From contig CAZRVH010000018.1 in assembly GCA_964603635.1 (NCBI GenBank), positions 1 to 18,479 on the forward strand: DNA of 18,479 bases, in the 5' to 3' direction. Below the pieces are notes generated by a model. That model was not told the origin of the DNA and searched no databases. It was given only the letters and a program-made list of their open reading frames with translations. Shown piece after piece: positions 12,494-18,479 of this stretch (within the stretch, counting starts at the first letter, position 1; each line of letters starts with the position of its first letter). Both the position numbers and the translations under genes were made by a program. The stretch comes from CAZRVH01 sp964603635 (GTDB lineage: Bacteria > Patescibacteriota > Gracilibacteria > Peribacterales > Peribacteraceae).

Positions 12494-12522
12494 TTGCAAT
12501 CGCGTCAAACTTCCTTCACAAT
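12494..12522 (+). promoter_or_regulatory. rplA promoter candidate
   Basis: TTGCAA (12494-12499), a 17-nt spacer and CACAAT (12517-12522), each 4 of 6 to consensus. It gives a leader of about 60 nt, so rplA need not depend on the rplK transcript. Confidence 0.5.
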
Positions 12523-12530
12523 GCTCCCGT

Positions 12531-12565
12531 ACTCCCGTGGGAGTCCGTTGGGCGCCGCCCCGGAC
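12531..12565 (+). promoter_or_regulatory. tandem hairpins in the rplA leader
   Basis: Hairpin 1 is ACTCC-CGTG-GGAGT (12531-12544 with flanking pairs). Hairpin 2 is GTCCG ... CGGAC with inner GGGC / GCCC (12543-12565). They share two bases, so they may compete. L1 is known to repress its own mRNA in E. coli through a leader structure that mimics its 23S site; these hairpins are candidates for such control (inference). Confidence 0.45.
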
Positions 12566-12591
12566 GTTTGCACCACATACCCCCATCTCCT

Positions 12592-13302
12592 ATGGCAAAG
12601 CAGCAAGCCACCCCTGAAGACGTTCTCGCGAAGCGCGGGAAGAAATACCGCGAGAAGGCGGCCCTTGTCACGAAGGACAGCTACACGCTGGCCGAAGCGA
12701 CGGAGCTCGTCTCGCGGCTCTCCACCACGAAGTTCGACGCCACGGCGGAGGCGCACATCCGCATCAACGCCGACACCACGCAGGCAGACCAGTTGGTCCG
12801 CACGACCGTCGCCCTTCCGCATGGAACGGGTAAGACAGTCCGCATCGCCGCGTTCGTTCCGGAAGACATGGAAAGCGACGCCAAGAAGGCGGGCGCCGAC
12901 GTGTACGGACTCGAAAGCCTCGTCGCCGATATCGAAGCAGGCAAAATCGACTTCGACATCGCGGTCGCCGTCCCCCAGGTCATGAAGAGCCTTGGAAAGG
13001 TTGCAAAGATCCTCGGACAGAAAGGAATGATGCCGAACCCGAAGGCGGGAACCGTGACGGACAACCTCACGAAGACGATCGAGGCGCTCAAGAAGGGGCG
13101 CATCGAATGCAAGATGGACAAGTTCGGAATCATCCACGTGCCGTTCGGCAAGGTGTCCTTCGGCGGCAAGAAGCTCGCGGAGAACCTGGAAGCCATCATG
13201 GCCGCGCTGAACGAAGCGCGCCCGTCGGGCATCAAGAACACGTACATCCTCACGGTCACGGTGGCCCCCACGATGGGCCCGGGCGTCAAAATCCAACTCT
13301 AA
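12592..13302 (+). CDS. rplA: 50S ribosomal protein L1
   Basis: 236 aa, normal length. L1 forms the mobile L1 stalk near the ribosomal E site and binds 23S rRNA. The family signature is intact at about 135-155 (GKVAKILGQKGM then MPNPKAGTV), along with the KFDATAEAHIRIN strand at the N-terminus and GVKIQL at the end. The start at 12592 follows CATCTCCT with no Shine-Dalgarno site; an in-frame ATG at 12568 would add eight non-family residues. It has its own promoter candidate and structured leader, and is followed by a strong terminator, so it appears to be a one-gene unit. Separated from rplK by two foreign-looking genes. Confidence 0.98.
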   Translation: MAKQQATPEDVLAKRGKKYREKAALVTKDSYTLAEATELVSRLSTTKFDATAEAHIRINADTTQADQLVRTTVALPHGTGKTVRIAAFVPEDMESDAKKAGADVYGLESLVADIEAGKIDFDIAVAVPQVMKSLGKVAKILGQKGMMPNPKAGTVTDNLTKTIEALKKGRIECKMDKFGIIHVPFGKVSFGGKKLAENLEAIMAALNEARPSGIKNTYILTVTVAPTMGPGVKIQL

Positions 13303-13315
13303 ATCCATCTTGTAA

Positions 13316-13335
13316 GGGCACAGCATGCTGTGCCC
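13316..13335. repeat. perfect 20-nt palindrome after rplA
   Basis: GGGCACAGCA and its exact complement TGCTGTGCCC are joined with no spacer. It lies between the rplA stop and the terminator. Such GGGCAC...GTGCCC palindromes occur as dispersed repeats in various genomes; only one copy is seen here. Confidence 0.75.
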
Positions 13336-13352
13336 CCAAACCATCAGAAATC

Positions 13353-13377
13353 AAAGCGGCCTTCGGGCCGCTTTTTA
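13353..13377 (+). terminator. rho-independent terminator of rplA
   Basis: AAAGCGGCC-TTCG-GGCCGCTTT followed by further T residues. A tight 9-bp GC-rich stem with a TTCG tetraloop. Confidence 0.95.
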
Positions 13378-13380
13378 TTG

Positions 13381-13478
13381 CCCTCACCCCGGCCCTTTCC
13401 CAAAGGGAGAGGGAGATTCCAAGCTCGACCCATCCTAAAGGCATTCCCTCTTCTCGCAGGAGAGGGTTAGGGTGAGGT
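13381..13478. repeat. REP-like inverted-repeat element between rplA and dusB
   Basis: The left arm CCCTCACCCCGGCCCT and right arm AGGGTTAGGGTGAGG are imperfect inverted repeats about 98 nt apart end to end. Inside lie two smaller hairpins, CCCTTTCCC/AAAGGGAGAGGG and CCCTCT/AGAGGG. It sits exactly between two convergent genes. CCTCACCCTAACCCTCTCC-type units are a familiar class of intergenic repeat in many bacteria (recalled, not checked). Confidence 0.7.
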
Positions 13479-13510
13479 CATTCGCGTTCGCCATGACAAG
13501 AAAGTAGGAA

Positions 13511-14494
13511 TCAAACTCCCATCAAAATGCTTTTTGCATCTTCCAACTTCTCCACTCTCACGAGCTTCTGTCGCATCTCGCTCGCGCCGTCGAATCCTTT
13601 CACGTAGCTCGACAAGTGCCGGCGCATCTCCAGCATTCCCCTCACCTCCCCCTTGGTACGCACCGCCAGTTCGCAGTGCTCCAGGATGAGCGGTACTTTT
13701 TCCTCGAATGAGAGGCGCTGGATCATCGGCGTGATCGGTGCAAGTGCCTGCCCCTCCCTGTGTGCCTTCAGAGCGTCGCATACCTCCTTCATCATCCAGG
13801 GATTCCCGAACGTGCCGCGGCCGACCATCACCCCGTCCAGGTTGCCGATTTTCTCCAGGGCGTCCTGCGCATTGGTAATGTCACCATTGCCGATCACCGG
13901 CACTTTCACGTGTTTCTTGAGCTCGTAGATGGGATCCCAATCGGCCTTTCCCGCGAACTTGTCGCAGAAACGACGGCCATGGATGGCGAATGCGTCCGCT
14001 CCGGCCTCCTCCAACTTCTGGCAGAACGGAATGAGCGTCGTTTTCGAATCCCAACCCAGGCGCGTCTTCACGCTGACGGGGATGGAGACCGCTTTCTTGG
14101 TCGCGTGGACCAGCTCCGCCGCCAGCTCCGGCTCGCGGATGAGCGCCGCGCCGTGGCAGGACGACACGACCTTCGCGGCGGGGCATCCCATGTTGATGTC
14201 GATGCCGTCCGCGCCGCACTGCTCGATGATTTTCGCCGCCATCAGGAAATGCTCCGGCTTGTGGCCGAACACCTGCACGATGAACGGGAATTCGACCGCG
14301 GGATCGAACGCCATCATCTGCATCGTCTTCTTGCCGCCGTATGCGAGCGCATCGGTGCTGAGGAACTCCGTATAAAGGATCGTCTCCGGCGCGATCTTCT
14401 TGATCAGCTGGCGATACGACGCGTCCGTCACTCCCGCCATGGGGGCGAGCGCGACGATCGGACGGCCGACGGTTGACCAATTGAATGAAGACAT
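13511..14494 (-). CDS. dusB: tRNA-dihydrouridine synthase, DusB/NifR3 type
   Basis: 327 aa, typical length. It is a flavin-dependent enzyme that reduces uridine to dihydrouridine in the tRNA D-loop. FMN-binding TIM-barrel hallmarks: ALAPMAGVTDASYR at 15-28, DINMGCPAAKVV at 99-110 with catalytic Cys104, VSVKTRLGWD at 140-149, AIHGRRF at 170-176, VIGNGDI at 200-206 and VGRGTFGNPW at 224-233. The C-terminal helical domain (EVRGMLEMRRHLSSYVKGF) is present. The start at 14494 is the family start, with no Shine-Dalgarno site. It is convergent with rplA, with repeats between them. The Dus subtype is assigned by pattern only. Confidence 0.95.
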   Translation of the reverse strand: MSSFNWSTVGRPIVALAPMAGVTDASYRQLIKKIAPETILYTEFLSTDALAYGGKKTMQMMAFDPAVEFPFIVQVFGHKPEHFLMAAKIIEQCGADGIDINMGCPAAKVVSSCHGAALIREPELAAELVHATKKAVSIPVSVKTRLGWDSKTTLIPFCQKLEEAGADAFAIHGRRFCDKFAGKADWDPIYELKKHVKVPVIGNGDITNAQDALEKIGNLDGVMVGRGTFGNPWMMKEVCDALKAHREGQALAPITPMIQRLSFEEKVPLILEHCELAVRTKGEVRGMLEMRRHLSSYVKGFDGASEMRQKLVRVEKLEDAKSILMGV

Positions 14495-14611
14495 AGTGAT
14501 CGACGATCATCCGGAGTGCGCCCCGTTCCCGGGCTGCCGGCAGGCGCGGCGAGTGGTACTGGGGAACAACTGCGCGAAAACGCGAGGCGATTCCAGCATA
14601 TTCTAGAGGAA

Positions 14612-14635
14612 ATTTTGCTCCGTTTACAGCAAAAT
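14612..14635 (+). promoter_or_regulatory. inverted repeat before the VirB2-like gene
   Basis: ATTTTGC (14612-14618) and GCAAAAT (14629-14635) are perfect inverted repeats with a 10-nt spacer, ending 8 nt before the ATG at 14644. It could be an operator or an mRNA hairpin. CAAAAT in the right arm is a weak -10 candidate. Confidence 0.5.
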
Positions 14636-14643
14636 GAGGGCCA

Positions 14644-15003
14644 ATGGACCGTCTTTCCAAATCCTATTGGGCCCTCGTCGGATTACTGCTTCCCGTGGCC
14701 TCCTATGCCCAGCAGGGGCTTTCCATCCTGACACCCGAGCCGGGATGCGATTACGTGACGGGGCAGATCAAGGCAAAATGCGTGCCGCTCCTGATCGGGC
14801 ATCTGGTGCAAGTCCTTTTCAGCCTCATCGGCGTGTTCTTCCTGCTCAATGTGATTTATGCTGGGTACGAGATGATGATCGGCGCGTTGAAAGGCGATAC
14901 GGGCGGCGGAAAAGACCGCCTGTACTACTCCATCGGGGGGTTCATCGCCGCAGCCTGCTCGTTCCTCGTCATCGACCTAGTCCTTACCCTTGCCGGCGCC
15001 TGA
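14644..15003 (+). CDS. small VirB2/TrbC-like membrane protein
   Basis: 119 aa. N-terminal signal-like helix (SYWALVGLLLPVASYA, cleavage possible after SYA, before QQG), an extracytoplasmic segment with two cysteines (Cys35, Cys46) that could form a disulfide, then two membrane helices (about 50-80 and 95-116) joined by a short polar loop ALKGDTGGGKDR. Signal, two helices and a small basic loop is the architecture of VirB2/TrbC pilin-type proteins, and stand-alone members occur in Candidate Phyla Radiation genomes. No conjugation gene is nearby. The gene ends 1 nt before the AI-2E permease start, which strongly suggests translational coupling. Similarity to pilins is architectural only. Confidence 0.72.
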   Translation: MDRLSKSYWALVGLLLPVASYAQQGLSILTPEPGCDYVTGQIKAKCVPLLIGHLVQVLFSLIGVFFLLNVIYAGYEMMIGALKGDTGGGKDRLYYSIGGFIAAACSFLVIDLVLTLAGA

Positions 15004-15004
15004 T

Positions 15005-16267
15005 ATGGCTGAGAAAAAACAGAGACGGGAGGCCTTCACCTCGTTCCGCATCCTTGGGAAAAAAGCGCAGAATCTGCTGCTGAAGGCCCATGAAATGAAG
15101 AAAAAACAGGTGCAGGCGACGGCCGAAGAGACCGTGGCCGAAGACGTGGCCGCGCAATCCACCCTGCGCGTCGAGTTCTCGCTGCAAAGCGTGGCGCTGT
15201 CCGCGATGGTCATCATCCTGGTGGCGGTGGGGGCGTGGATCGTGTACGCGCTGACGAATACGATCATCCTTCTGCTCCTCGGCTTCTTTGTCGCGGCGAT
15301 CATGGATCCGGGCATACGGTGGCTGGAGCGCATGGGGTTCCCGCGCGGCATCGCGGTGCTGCTTCATTACTTCGTGGCGCTGTTCGTGTTCCTGTTCCTG
15401 CTCATCTCCCTTATCCCGATCATCGCGCAGCAGATACAGCAGATCGCGATCCTGCTGAACGACCAGGCGAACCTGTTCCTCGCCCATCCGCAGATTTCGC
15501 TTCCGTTCCTGGCCCCCGACGTCAACGAACGCCTGACGCAGCTGGTGACCTCCACGCTGGAAGACCTCAGCATCCAGAATTTCACGGCCGCGCTGGCCAG
15601 CTTCGGCAATGACCTGTCGGGCATCGCGCAAAACCTGACCGGCTTCGCGACGCAGGTGGCGGGATCGGTCCTTGGCTTCTTCGTGAACCTCATCATCGTG
15701 CTGGTGCTGGCGTTCTTCATCCAGGTGGAAAAAGAGCATATCCACGTATGGGTGTCCGGCTTCCTGCCGGGCAGCGTACGCCTGTACCTGGATCGCAAGA
15801 CCGAGGCCGTCCACTACAAGATCGGACAGTGGGCGCGCGGACAAATCCTGCTGGGACTGAGCATCGGCAGCCTCGTGTTCATCGCGCTCGTCGTCATGGG
15901 CATGCCCTATGCCACGACCCTGGCGGTGCTGGCGGGATTCACCGAATTCATCCCCTATCTCGGCCCGTTCATCGCCGCCGTTCCCGCCATCCTCATCGCC
16001 TTCACGCAGGGCGGATGGGTATGGGCGCTTATCGTCATGGGCGTGTACTACGTCATCCAATGGTGCGAGAACAATCTGTTGGTGCCCCTCATCATGAAGC
16101 GCGCCGTGGGACTCTCGCCCATCGCCATCATGTTCGCCATGCTCGCGGGCTTCAGTTTCCCGACGGTCATCCACCCCATCCTCGGCCTGCTTCTGGCGGT
16201 GCCGGTGACAACCATTCTTACCATCTTCCTCGAAGATTGGCGCAGCTACAGGAAAAAAGTCTCGTGA
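15005..16267 (+). CDS. AI-2E family transporter (UPF0118 permease)
   Basis: 420 aa. An N-terminal cytoplasmic tail of about 60 residues rich in Lys and Glu is longer than usual for the family. The rest is the typical AI-2E/PerM layout: helices at about 65-105 and 120-145, an extracytoplasmic amphipathic stretch (150-215), then a helix bundle with GQWARGQILLGLSIGS, GFTEFIPYLGPFIAAVPA and QWCENNLLVPLIMKRAVGLSP, which are the family signatures. Members export small molecules such as autoinducer-2 or act in ion and pH homeostasis; the substrate here is not known. The start at 15005 lies 1 nt after the upstream TGA, so it is probably co-translated with the VirB2-like gene. Confidence 0.92.
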   Translation: MAEKKQRREAFTSFRILGKKAQNLLLKAHEMKKKQVQATAEETVAEDVAAQSTLRVEFSLQSVALSAMVIILVAVGAWIVYALTNTIILLLLGFFVAAIMDPGIRWLERMGFPRGIAVLLHYFVALFVFLFLLISLIPIIAQQIQQIAILLNDQANLFLAHPQISLPFLAPDVNERLTQLVTSTLEDLSIQNFTAALASFGNDLSGIAQNLTGFATQVAGSVLGFFVNLIIVLVLAFFIQVEKEHIHVWVSGFLPGSVRLYLDRKTEAVHYKIGQWARGQILLGLSIGSLVFIALVVMGMPYATTLAVLAGFTEFIPYLGPFIAAVPAILIAFTQGGWVWALIVMGVYYVIQWCENNLLVPLIMKRAVGLSPIAIMFAMLAGFSFPTVIHPILGLLLAVPVTTILTIFLEDWRSYRKKVS

Positions 16268-16478
16268 TGGGCGGAGAATGTGCGATTCGGCCGTGCTCGG
16301 ACCGAATGCCGAGGGCACTTTACATCCTGCTACAATACCACTGTTTGGAGCCGCCGTTCCTTCCAAAAAGTCGTTCTTTTCCTGTACACTGGCCTGAAGA
16401 TCAGCATAATTATCACTCATAACCCCTGAGTGACAGCCGGCTCCGCTCTCACTACGCCGAGCCCTCCCCCATCCGCCT
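16268..16478 (+). other. clpC upstream region
   Basis: No gene. It holds an imperfect GC-rich hairpin near 16284-16306, TACAAT at 16331-16336, TACACT at 16385-16390, and TGTACA (16383-16388) with CATAAT (16405-16410) at a 16-nt spacing, the most likely clpC promoter. The CIRCE-like element overlaps the end of that -10 box. The last 20 nt before the ATG are pyrimidine-rich. Confidence 0.55.
16410..16436 (+). promoter_or_regulatory. CIRCE-like operator (HrcA-type) before clpC
   Basis: TTATCACTC-N9-GAGTGACAG. The CIRCE consensus is TTAGCACTC-N9-GAGTGCTAA; the left half matches 8 of 9, the right half 6 of 9, and the spacer is exactly 9 nt. The core is a 7-bp perfect inverted repeat, TCACTCA / TGAGTGA. 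Its position at the predicted transcription start suits repression by HrcA released on heat stress. HrcA itself is not in the window. Confidence 0.65.
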
Positions 16479-18479
16479 ATGCACCCCTTCGACCGTTTCA
16501 CCCCCAATGCCAAGCTCGCGCTTCAGATCGCCGAACAAGAGGCGAAGACGATGCAGAGCATTTACATCGGCACCGAACACTTGTTGCTGGGACTCCTCTC
16601 TATCCCGAAGTCCCTCGCCTTCTCCATCTTCACCGGCGCAGGCGTCACGTTGGAAAACGTGCGCATCCTCCTAAAGGCAAGCAAGACCAGCGCCATCGAG
16701 GGCAAGCACGTGAAGCACGGACTCTCCACCTTCCTGCATACGGTCATCGAGCAGGCGGTGGTGACGGCGCACAAGTTCCGCCACACGAACGTGGGCACGG
16801 AACACCTTCTGTATGCCCTCGTGTCCACGGGTAAGAACGGCGCCACGCTCCTGCTGGAAAACATGCAGGTGGACCCGGAGGATTTGAAAGTGCATGTGGA
16901 GGAAATGTTCGGGCAGATCAGCTCGTTCCGCAACCAGAACAAGAATGTCGAGCAATCGCTCGAGGCGTTCTTTTCGGGGCTGCAGGGAGCCATTTCCGGA
17001 GGCAACCAGGGCATGGGCGGAGGCGAACCGGAGGGGCTGAAAAAGAAGCGCAGCAACGGCGACAGCAAGACGCCCGCCCTCGATTACTTCACCGACGACC
17101 TCGTCGCCAAGGCGAAGGAAGGAAAGATCGATCCGGTGATCGGGCGCGACCAGGAGATCGAACGCCTCATCCATATCCTGAACCGCAAGACGAAGAACAA
17201 CCCCGTGCTCATCGGGGAACCGGGCGTGGGCAAAACGGCCATCGTGGAGGGGCTCGCGCAGCGCATCGCGCAGGGAAAGGTGCCGACAGCCCTGAAGAAC
17301 AAGACCGTGCTCGTGCTGAACCTGGGCTCGGTGGTGGCAGGCACCAAGTACCGCGGAGAATTCGAACAGCGCTTCGAAGACATCATCAAGGAAGCCAGCC
17401 ACGCGGATAAGAACGTCATCCTGTTCATCGACGAAATCCACACGGTCGTCGGGGCGGGTTCCGCGGAAGGATCCCTGGACGCCGCCAACATCCTGAAGCC
17501 CGCGCTCAGCCGCGCGACATTGCAGGTGATCGGCGCCACGACGCTGGACGAATACCGTACCGTGGAGAAAGACCGCGCCTTGGAGCGCCGCTTCCAGCCG
17601 ATCCAAGTGGAAGAGCCCTCCTTGGCGGACACCGTTCTTATCCTGAAGGGCGTGCGCGAATCTTTCGAACACTTCCATCACCTCACCATCACGGACGAAG
17701 CGATCGAGGCCGCCGTGCAGATGAGCAACCGCTACCTCACCGAGCGCTACCTGCCGGACAAGGCGATCGACGTGATCGACGAGGCGGCCGCGGGCAAGAG
17801 CCTGCAGCACAGCCACGTCTCCCCCGAGCTCCAGGAGATCGAAGACAACCTGGTGAAGCTCACCGCCAAGCAGCAGGCCGCCGTAAAAGACCAGAAGTAC
17901 CACCTCGCGTTGCGCCTGAAGCAGGAACAGCAGGAGCTCAAGGAAAAGCGCGAACGCCTCATGGCTTCCACGGACGGTGACAAGCGCACGCCCGTGTCCA
18001 TCGACGGAGACGATATCGCAGCGGTGGTCGCCCGCATGACGGGCGTTCCCGTGATGAAACTGATGAAGCCGGAAGCCAAGCGCCTGGCGACCCTGGAGCA
18101 GATCCTGCGCCAGCACGTCATCGGCCAGGACGATGCGATCCAGAAGGTCTCCCGTGCCATTCGCCGCAGCCGCGTCGGCATCGGCGACACCAAGCGCCCC
18201 ATCGGCAGCTTCCTCTTCCTGGGACCCACGGGAGTCGGCAAGACCGAACTCGTGCGCACCATGGCCCGCGAAGTCTTCAACCGCGACGACGCCCTCATCA
18301 AGATCGACATGTCCGAATTCATGGAACGCCACAACGTCTCGCGCCTCACCGGTGCGACGGCCGGCTACGTCGGCTACGAGGAGGGCGGACAGCTCACGGA
18401 AGCCGTGCGCCGCAAGCCCTACAGCGTCGTGCTGTTCGATGAAGTGGAGAAAGCCCACCCCGAGTTCTTCAACGTGCTC
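16479..18479 (+). CDS. clpC: ATP-dependent Clp protease ATPase subunit ClpC (3' truncated by window)
   Basis: 667 codons in frame, open to the window edge; full ClpC is about 810-850 aa. It is a Hsp100 unfoldase that feeds proteins to ClpP. Domains: two Clp N repeats (about 3-145), a Gly/Lys-rich linker (about 170-200), AAA-1 with Walker A GEPGVGKT at 246-253, Walker B with FIDEIH (Asp318, Glu319) and GATT, a short coiled middle domain (about 455-500) of ClpC length rather than the long ClpB wing, and AAA-2 with Walker A GPTGVGKT at 582-589 and Walker B VVLFDEVEKAHP (Asp654, Glu655). The ClpP-contacting loop, if present, lies beyond the edge. The ATG at 16479 has a CGCCTATG context and no Shine-Dalgarno site. 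Preceded by a CIRCE-like operator. Confidence 0.95.
   Translation, partial: MHPFDRFTPNAKLALQIAEQEAKTMQSIYIGTEHLLLGLLSIPKSLAFSIFTGAGVTLENVRILLKASKTSAIEGKHVKHGLSTFLHTVIEQAVVTAHKFRHTNVGTEHLLYALVSTGKNGATLLLENMQVDPEDLKVHVEEMFGQISSFRNQNKNVEQSLEAFFSGLQGAISGGNQGMGGGEPEGLKKKRSNGDSKTPALDYFTDDLVAKAKEGKIDPVIGRDQEIERLIHILNRKTKNNPVLIGEPGVGKTAIVEGLAQRIAQGKVPTALKNKTVLVLNLGSVVAGTKYRGEFEQRFEDIIKEASHADKNVILFIDEIHTVVGAGSAEGSLDAANILKPALSRATLQVIGATTLDEYRTVEKDRALERRFQPIQVEEPSLADTVLILKGVRESFEHFHHLTITDEAIEAAVQMSNRYLTERYLPDKAIDVIDEAAAGKSLQHSHVSPELQEIEDNLVKLTAKQQAAVKDQKYHLALRLKQEQQELKEKRERLMASTDGDKRTPVSIDGDDIAAVVARMTGVPVMKLMKPEAKRLATLEQILRQHVIGQDDAIQKVSRAIRRSRVGIGDTKRPIGSFLFLGPTGVGKTELVRTMAREVFNRDDALIKIDMSEFMERHNVSRLTGATAGYVGYEEGGQLTEAVRRKPYSVVLFDEVEKAHPEFFNVL

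Noticed and set aside
12505..13344. 279-codon frame on the minus strand opposite rplA
   Set aside because: Antisense to an intact L1; no recognisable domain.
14644..15003. Part of a conjugative type IV secretion locus
   Set aside because: Only the pilin-like architecture is present; no VirB4, VirB6, VirD4 or relaxase gene is in the window.
14984..16513. 509-codon open frame on the minus strand opposite the AI-2E gene
   Set aside because: The plus frame is a clear AI-2E permease with membrane helices; the antisense product is a His/Asp/Glu/Arg-rich low-complexity chain with no motif.
16671..18458. 595-codon open frame on the minus strand opposite clpC
   Set aside because: It lies wholly antisense to a well-conserved ClpC frame; its translation is rich in Arg, His, Asp and Leu without any domain, as expected from the complement of a GC-rich gene.
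1..18479. CRISPR array, transposon with transposase, or toxin-antitoxin pair
   Set aside because: No regularly spaced direct repeats, no transposase or integrase motifs, and no small gene pair with recognisable toxin or antitoxin features.

Overview
This window is a gene-dense, moderately GC-rich bacterial chromosome segment. It suggests a small-genome bacterium of the Candidate Phyla Radiation (Patescibacteria), perhaps near Peribacteria/Peregrinibacteria, but that placement is inference. The grounds are near-absence of Shine-Dalgarno sites, many genes that appear leaderless, frequent strand switching, and many small unrecognised membrane or secreted proteins among conserved genes. TGA is used as a stop (for example after the GIY-YIG protein, the AI-2E protein and L11), so recoding of TGA to glycine is unlikely. 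No rRNA, CRISPR array, transposase or phage gene was seen.

Layout. 1-420: two tRNA-Gly genes (minus) and a short tRNA-like remnant. 423-1694: secreted DUF4015-type putative glycoside hydrolase (minus). 1839-2093: small DUF1232 membrane protein (plus), overlapping tail-to-tail with an AlkD-like DNA glycosylase (minus, 2072-2797). 2890-3288: two tiny charged, disordered-looking proteins, each followed by its own terminator. 3336-4186: tatD and tRNA-Arg (minus), preceded by an echo of the tatD N-terminus and a dispersed repeat. 4342-4884: two small unknown genes (plus). 4967-5719: tRNA-Lys and an unknown protein, both minus; the latter has the only textbook Shine-Dalgarno site and a consensus promoter. 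5826-8452: GIY-YIG protein, short-chain dehydrogenase, GT4 glycosyltransferase and a small secreted protein (plus). 8512-9567: ruvB (minus). 9721-13302: an unknown secreted or anchored protein, rplK, a cupin protein, a membrane protein and rplA (plus). 13511-14494: dusB (minus). 14644-16267: a VirB2-like small membrane protein followed directly by an AI-2E family permease. 16479 to the window end: clpC, cut off at the right edge.

How the genes relate. Most are single-gene units with their own promoters; the tightest pair is the VirB2-like/AI-2E couple. Housekeeping functions cover translation (L11, L1, DusB, tRNAs), DNA repair and recombination (AlkD-like, RuvB, TatD, possibly GIY-YIG), proteostasis (ClpC) and the envelope (GT4, DUF4015, several exported unknowns).

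The most notable pattern is how genes start. One group has a -10-like hexamer 5-7 nt before the ATG, which predicts leaderless mRNA. A second group (rplK, rplA, clpC, the 9721 gene) has leaders of about 50-65 nt, pyrimidine-rich toward the start, with no Shine-Dalgarno site and often ending in CCTATG. Only one gene has a canonical Shine-Dalgarno site. Other points are a CIRCE-like operator before clpC, a dispersed repeat that seems to supply the ruvB -35 box, and two foreign-looking genes between rplK and rplA. I see no clear multi-gene novel defence or biosynthetic system.
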